Source: Pempheris klunzingeri
Taxonomy: Eukaryota > Chordata > Actinopteri > Acropomatiformes > Pempheridae
Direction: 5' to 3'
Length of the DNA: 64,000 nt
Assembly (NCBI RefSeq): GCF_042242105.1
Contig: NC_092013.1
Span: 4,087,987 to 4,151,986 of the forward strand
Below, piece by piece: positions 57,969 through 64,000 of the stretch (its first letter is position 1; every line of letters starts with the position of its first letter). A program made the position numbers and the translations under genes. Under the pieces are notes generated by a model. It saw nothing but the letters and a program-made list of their open reading frames with translations, did not search any database and was not told where the DNA came from.

Positions 57969-60626
57969 ATGTGTGGAAGAACCGCTTGTACTCTCGCACC
58001 CGCCGAGGTGAGCCGAGCCTGCTCCTACAGAGACCGGGGGGGCAGGCGGAGGCAGCCCGGCTGGAGGGATGGAGACGCGGACAAGTACCGACCCTCGTAC
58101 AACAAGAGCCCCCAGTCCATGAGCCCCGTCCTGCTGTCCCAGAGGCACTTTGACGAGGTAAGAACATCCGAGTGTGCCACTCTTTAATAAGCATAAGAGT
58201 AGATGAGACACAGTTTGAGAACAGTGTAAAGGAGTTATGTAGCAGTGCACGTTATAATTTAAAGTATATAGTTAAGATGATAAGCATCCATCACCTGTCT
58301 AACAATGAGTTAACTTGTTAACTTGTGTAACTTTAGGACACAAACTGTGAGCTAAAAGATTTTAGCTTTTAAAAGGTTTATGTAAGGCTGCAACGATCAG
58401 TCTATTAATCAATCAGCTGTTTATTTTAATAATGGATTTATCATTTCATGTGATTTTTAAAGAAATAAATGTCCATATTTTCTGATTTAAGCTTCTCAAA
58501 TGGGAATATGTTCTCGTTTTTAATTTTCTTTTACTCCTGTAAAGCACTTTGTCACGTTGTTCTGTGAAAAGTGCTGAAACTATACTAAATAAACTTTACT
58601 TTTCTTACTTACTTACATTTGAGATCGTCACCCTGAGCTCTGTGATCAACGTGTGTCGGGATTTTCTGACATTTTGTGGACCAAACAGCTGATGGATTAA
58701 TCGAGAAAATGATAATCGATAATAAAAATAAGCCCTAGTTGTATGAAGTGCAGAGTTGCATTGGATAGATTTGTATTGTCCAGGTGCTCGTGATATTGTG
58801 TTCACTTCATGTGTCGTGTGTCTGCAGAATGCTCCTGTGGATGAATGTGTGTTGGCCTCCATGCGTTGGGGTCTGGTGCCTTCCTGGTTCAAGGAGGACG
58901 ACCCGAGCAAGATGCAGTACAGCACCAGCAACTGCCGCAGTGAGAGTATTTTGGGAAGGAAATCTTACAAGGTGCACAGTCTGAGGCGCCGCTAAGCTGT
59001 GTCATATGTTTTGCCCACTGGTGCATGCACACAGGAGTGTCTAACCACTGTGTCGTCCCCCCAAAGGAGCCGCTGATGAAAGGACAGCGCTGCGTCATCC
59101 TGGCTGATGGGTTTTATGAGTGGAAGAAGCAGGAAAAAGAAAAGCAGCCTTTCTTCATATACTTCCCTCAGACTCGGGGACCCGGTCGGGAGAAAGCAGG
59201 GGATCAGGAGGACCCTGCGACTTCAGCGGCCTCCCCTGACATGACCGAGGTTCGTATTGTAGCGACAGAAGTATCACAGACCTGTGCTCTCATCCAGAAC
59301 AGAAGCAGAGAGCATGCAGCTGTGGCGGAAATTACCACTGCTGAAAATTTCCTGTGTGGGAGAAGAGCCAAAGCAAAAATGTGCACATGTCCACCAGGTG
59401 TTTTTTTTTAAGCACTCACAGTGTCATGCTCCTCTGCAAACAGACTCACTTTACTTCTGATGTTGGTGCCAGGCAAAGGAGTGTGAAAAATGACAACCAT
59501 ACCCATAAAACCTGCTTATTTTCACTCTGGTTATGCCCACTGCTCTTTGCTACTTGTTGTCCAGAGAGGAGAAGCAGCAGGTGAGTGGACTGGGTGGAAG
59601 CTGCTGACTATGGCCGGACTGTTTGACTGCTGGACTCCTCCTGGTGGTGGAGAACCTCTTTACACATTCAGCATAATCACTGTGAACGCTTCCCCTAACC
59701 TGCAGAGCATCCATAACAGGTAAGGAAGGCTCACGTGGGACACTTTGGGCTTTTATTTGTGCTTGTGAAATCCTGAATTAATGCACTCTTGTGTTTTAGG
59801 ATGCCAGCGATCCTGGAAGGAGAGGAAGAAGTCAGGAGATGGCTCAATTTTGGCAGCGTGAAGTCCGTGGACGCCTTGAATCTACTCCAGTCTAAAAACA
59901 TTTTGACTTTTCATCCCGTCTCTTCGCTAGTAAACAACTCTCGCAACAACTCTCCAGAGTGCCTTCAGCCAGTGGATCTGAACAGCAAGAGGGTATCAGA
60001 TTTACTTCAGTATTTTAAGTTCAGTTTGGAAAATTCTTATGTTTTCAAGGTTTGCTTGAATGCCAAAATACTCCTTGAATAATTCTTGATTTTCAACATA
60101 ATCCAGTGTTTCCTCCACACAATCACTGATGAAACAAAAAAATCTTTGGATATTTGAACAAAACATTTTCCATCATCATATTTGTTTGTTGTCTCCGGGC
60201 GTCTCACACCAGATAGAAATCATGATCAGAATATACAATATACACAGCGAAGTGGGAATATTTATTGTTTGTGGGTATCAAGGAATTCTGTAAACTTTAT
60301 TTTTCACAATTGAATATTTAGTAATTTAGAAGAGAAAAGTCTTTTTAGTTAAGTTACCTTGAATGTTACTCCTAATAATCTCTACAAACCCTGGATCTGA
60401 TGTCAGCTGTCTGGTAAATGTGACCCTTGACCCCCAGGAGCCCAAGCCCACCGGCAGCAATAAGATGATGAGGAGCTGGCTGGCGAGCAGTGCTTCAAAG
60501 AGGAAGGAGCCCAGCACGCGTGACATCAAAGACGAGAAGGAAAGCAAGGCGGCGGGTCGGCGAAGGTCCACAGGAGCGCTTCAGCAGTGGCTTCATGGAA
60601 CCAGCAAAAAACAAAGAACCAAGTGA
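57969..60626 (+). CDS. hmces: HMCES abasic-site processing protein (SRAP domain)
   Basis: Six coding exons on +: 57969-58157, 58828-58971, 59067-59249, 59565-59719, 59800-59992, 60438-60626. They keep phase and give 350 residues (human 354, from memory). The protein starts MCGRT, with Cys2, the residue that forms the covalent link to abasic DNA after Met removal. SRAP blocks follow: [40 protein letters not shown] (with the active-site Glu), [24 protein letters not shown], and [15 protein letters not shown] with the conserved His. The tail is basic and ends [17 protein letters not shown] shields abasic sites in single-stranded DNA at forks. The donor after 59249 (GAG/GTTCGT) is weak but is fixed by phase and by similarity. 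It converges with rab7a. Confidence 0.95.
58381..58740. mobile_element. hAT-like MITE carrying a LINE tail insertion (hmces intron)
   Basis: The left end TAAGGCTGCAACGATCAGTCTATTAATC and right end GATTAATCGAGAAAATGATAATCGATAATAAAAATAAGCCCTA are the typical inverted ends of this MITE (GGCTGCAAC at one side, AGCCCTA at the other). In its middle, 58530-58615 is an L2-like tail: AAAGCACTTTGTCACGTTG, then CTAAATAAACTTTACTT and a TTAC repeat. MITE sequence (GATCGTCACCCTGAGCTCTG) resumes after it. Confidence 0.7.
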
Positions 60627-60700
60627 AGAAATGAACTGTGCACTGTTTAAAAGACCATTAAGGCCTCATTTAGTCCACTTTACTAGTTCAACAGGTTTGA

Positions 60701-60706
60701 AATAAA
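60701..60706 (+). promoter_or_regulatory. hmces: Poly(A) signal of hmces (AATAAA)
   Basis: AATAAA 75 bases past the stop codon, followed within 30 bases by GT-rich sequence. Confidence 0.7.
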
Positions 60707-60789
60707 GGTATGTTCAGGTGTTTTCTGACTGTAAGAACTTCACAGATAGTAAGTGTTATTAATAAATATCAGAAATAAACACAGTATGC

Positions 60790-60795
60790 TTTATT
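60790..60795 (-). promoter_or_regulatory. rab7a: Poly(A) signal of rab7a (AATAAA)
   Basis: AATAAA on -, with a second AATAAA overlapping position 60802-60807. It implies a 3' UTR of about 1.5 kb for rab7a, ending about 85 bases from the hmces signal on the other strand. Confidence 0.5.
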
Positions 60796-60809
60796 CAAGA
60801 TTTTTATTA

Positions 60810-62311
60810 CCCTTATTACTTGAAACGCAAAGACATTTTGAAACAATGTAGATGCTATGCATTTATCATATTAACAATATAATAATGATGAATGCCAGTA
60901 CTCCCCCCCCCACCACCCCCCACACATTTTTTTTCCTCTTTCAAAGTTACAGTATGTATGCTATCTTGTAATCTATAATGCATTTCAAAGTTTTAACATA
61001 ATACGAACAGACAGTTAAAGATCTGATCGGTTAAAAGAAAGTCAAGCACTTAAATTGTTTGCCAACACGAGCGACCGGCAGAGTCAGATATGGAGATTTA
61101 CAACACAACTTTTTGCCTTCCCCACGCAATGATTGAGTGGTTTGCAAATATACAAAGTCTTGCAATAGTTGACAGTAAAAAGAAAGGTACTAGCTAATAG
61201 TTCTCAGTTATGAATGATATTTATACTTGAGAAAAACCCTCTTCTCCACGACTATCAGGTAGAATGACGCGCTGCCTGGATCTGATTCACTCCCTCGTCA
61301 CATGTTGCACAGAGATTAATTAATTACAAAGACGAAACCTCCGTCTCCCCAGTGGTGGAACAGCGAATAGCGTATCAGGGACAGCACGAACATCAGGGCG
61401 CTGGGTCTGGATTCACACGATGTCCCCAACCTGAGCTACAACTGCATTTATTGCGGCTCCAAAACGAGATGCCTGAACGAGTCTAAAGTTATTGTGGATG
61501 ACAACAACAACAAAAAAAAAAAAAGAGAAATCTGCACACATTTGTCGTGGAACTGCTTTTTCAATTCTGTGCCAATTAAAGTCAGTCAGCAGGCAGCTTA
61601 TTAATGTGACCACACATGCACCTTCCTCACTACTTCACTTCTGACTCCCTGTCCGTTTACATAAGGTTGCATGAGGTAACAAGTATTTTTGAGTGAAACA
61701 AATTTTAGCCACAACACAAATGAGTAAAACTGGGGGAGCGGTGTTTCTTCAGTTCATGCAGCAGCGGCGGCCTGTAAAGTAAAGAAAACAACCACCGCTG
61801 CTAAAGAAACTCGAGATTTAAAAGAAAAACCAACAAAACTTTTTCAACTTTACTCGTCAACACAAACATGTATAGAGCTAATGCTTCCATTTACCACTTT
61901 AAGTATCCAAATAAAAGCAGTTAGAACCAAAACTGGGTGTCAAAGCAGCGATATAGTACATGGAACCTAAAATGAGATAAACCCAAAGCACCACTGCCAT
62001 GAAGAAGTACATGGGGAAACACTGGGAAGTTAATAAGCATCATACAAGTAAATTCCATCATGTTTCCTTAAGGTGTTCTTTGGGCTAGGAGACTCGTATT
62101 TTATATAAAATGTGTGTTTTGTATACATAAGGAAGTGAGTGCAGCATGTTTCTGTGTGTCGTAGTATACTCTATGAGTGGGATGCTGCTTGTATGTCGGG
62201 CATTAGGGATCAACACAGTGGGCCATGGGAACGGGGGTATATAGACAAGGCAAGACAGGGTAGCGAGGGCAGTGACGACCCCCCCTGCCCCCCCGAGGAT
62301 CCTCGGAGTCC
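60810..62311 (-). other. rab7a: Probable 3' UTR of rab7a
   Basis: No reading frame of interest. The stretch contains a poly-C/CA-rich tract near 60902-60923 and poly-A near 61508-61523. Assigned as 3' UTR because the only good poly(A) signals on - are at its far end. Confidence 0.45.
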
Positions 62312-63998
<1,687 letters not shown>

Positions 63999-64000
63999 AC

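Noticed and set aside
59250-59411. Continuation of the hmces exon beyond 59249
   Set aside because: The frame stays open but diverges from SRAP family sequence; the next exon at 59565 restores it in phase, so this is intron.

Overview
This is a piece of a vertebrate nuclear genome, almost certainly a teleost fish. The genes are split by GT-AG introns. The proteins are typical vertebrate ones (GPR22, CIDEC, a urocortin, UQCRC1, TTLL3, HMCES, RAB7A). The spacers are full of fish-type interspersed repeats: Tc1-like and hAT-like DNA elements, L2-type LINE tails, a tRNA-derived SINE, and many CA, GATT and AATAAG microsatellites. I saw no bacterial features, no CRISPR array and no recognisable retroviral or LTR element.

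Layout. 1-4.8 kb is a tRNA-Phe(GAA) cluster: one copy cut by the window start on +, three complete copies on -, and a decayed fifth copy. 4.8-9.6 kb is gene-free and holds a decayed Tc1-like transposon interrupted by a LINE tail, plus a fold-back repeat. 9.68-11.23 kb is the single-exon coding region of a GPR22-type receptor (-); a GC-rich block near 22.8-23.0 kb has a strong donor site and may be its distant first exon. 25.4-29.3 kb is cidec (-), five coding exons. 34.6-35.0 kb is a urocortin gene (-) with an intronless coding region. 40.2-48.2 kb is uqcrc1 (-), 13 exons. 49.2-56.6 kb is ttll3 (-), 11 well supported exons plus a probable first exon. 57.6-60.7 kb is hmces (+). 60.8-64.0 kb is rab7a (-), entering from beyond the window with only its first coding exon missing. 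All exon joins I give for cidec, uqcrc1, ttll3, hmces and rab7a keep the reading frame; I checked phase by hand from the sequence.

The genes do not form one pathway: lipid-droplet fusion (cidec), stress-peptide signalling (urocortin), respiratory complex III (uqcrc1), tubulin glycylation (ttll3), abasic-site protection (hmces) and late endosome traffic (rab7a). What links them is ancestry. From memory of human maps, their relatives lie on human chromosome 3 (CIDEC and TTLL3 in 3p25, UQCRC1 and UCN2 in 3p21, HMCES and RAB7A in 3q21), so this looks like a conserved block. GPR22 is the outlier (human chromosome 7). The synteny bears on whether the urocortin is ucn2 or ucn3.

I did not find a convincing new biological system. 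The points most worth a second look are the duplicated tRNA-Phe cassettes with a shared upstream CTCF-like motif, two families of long inverted-repeat (fold-back) elements, nested transposon insertions, the very close tail-to-tail ends of hmces and rab7a, and the unusually short 3' UTR of ttll3.
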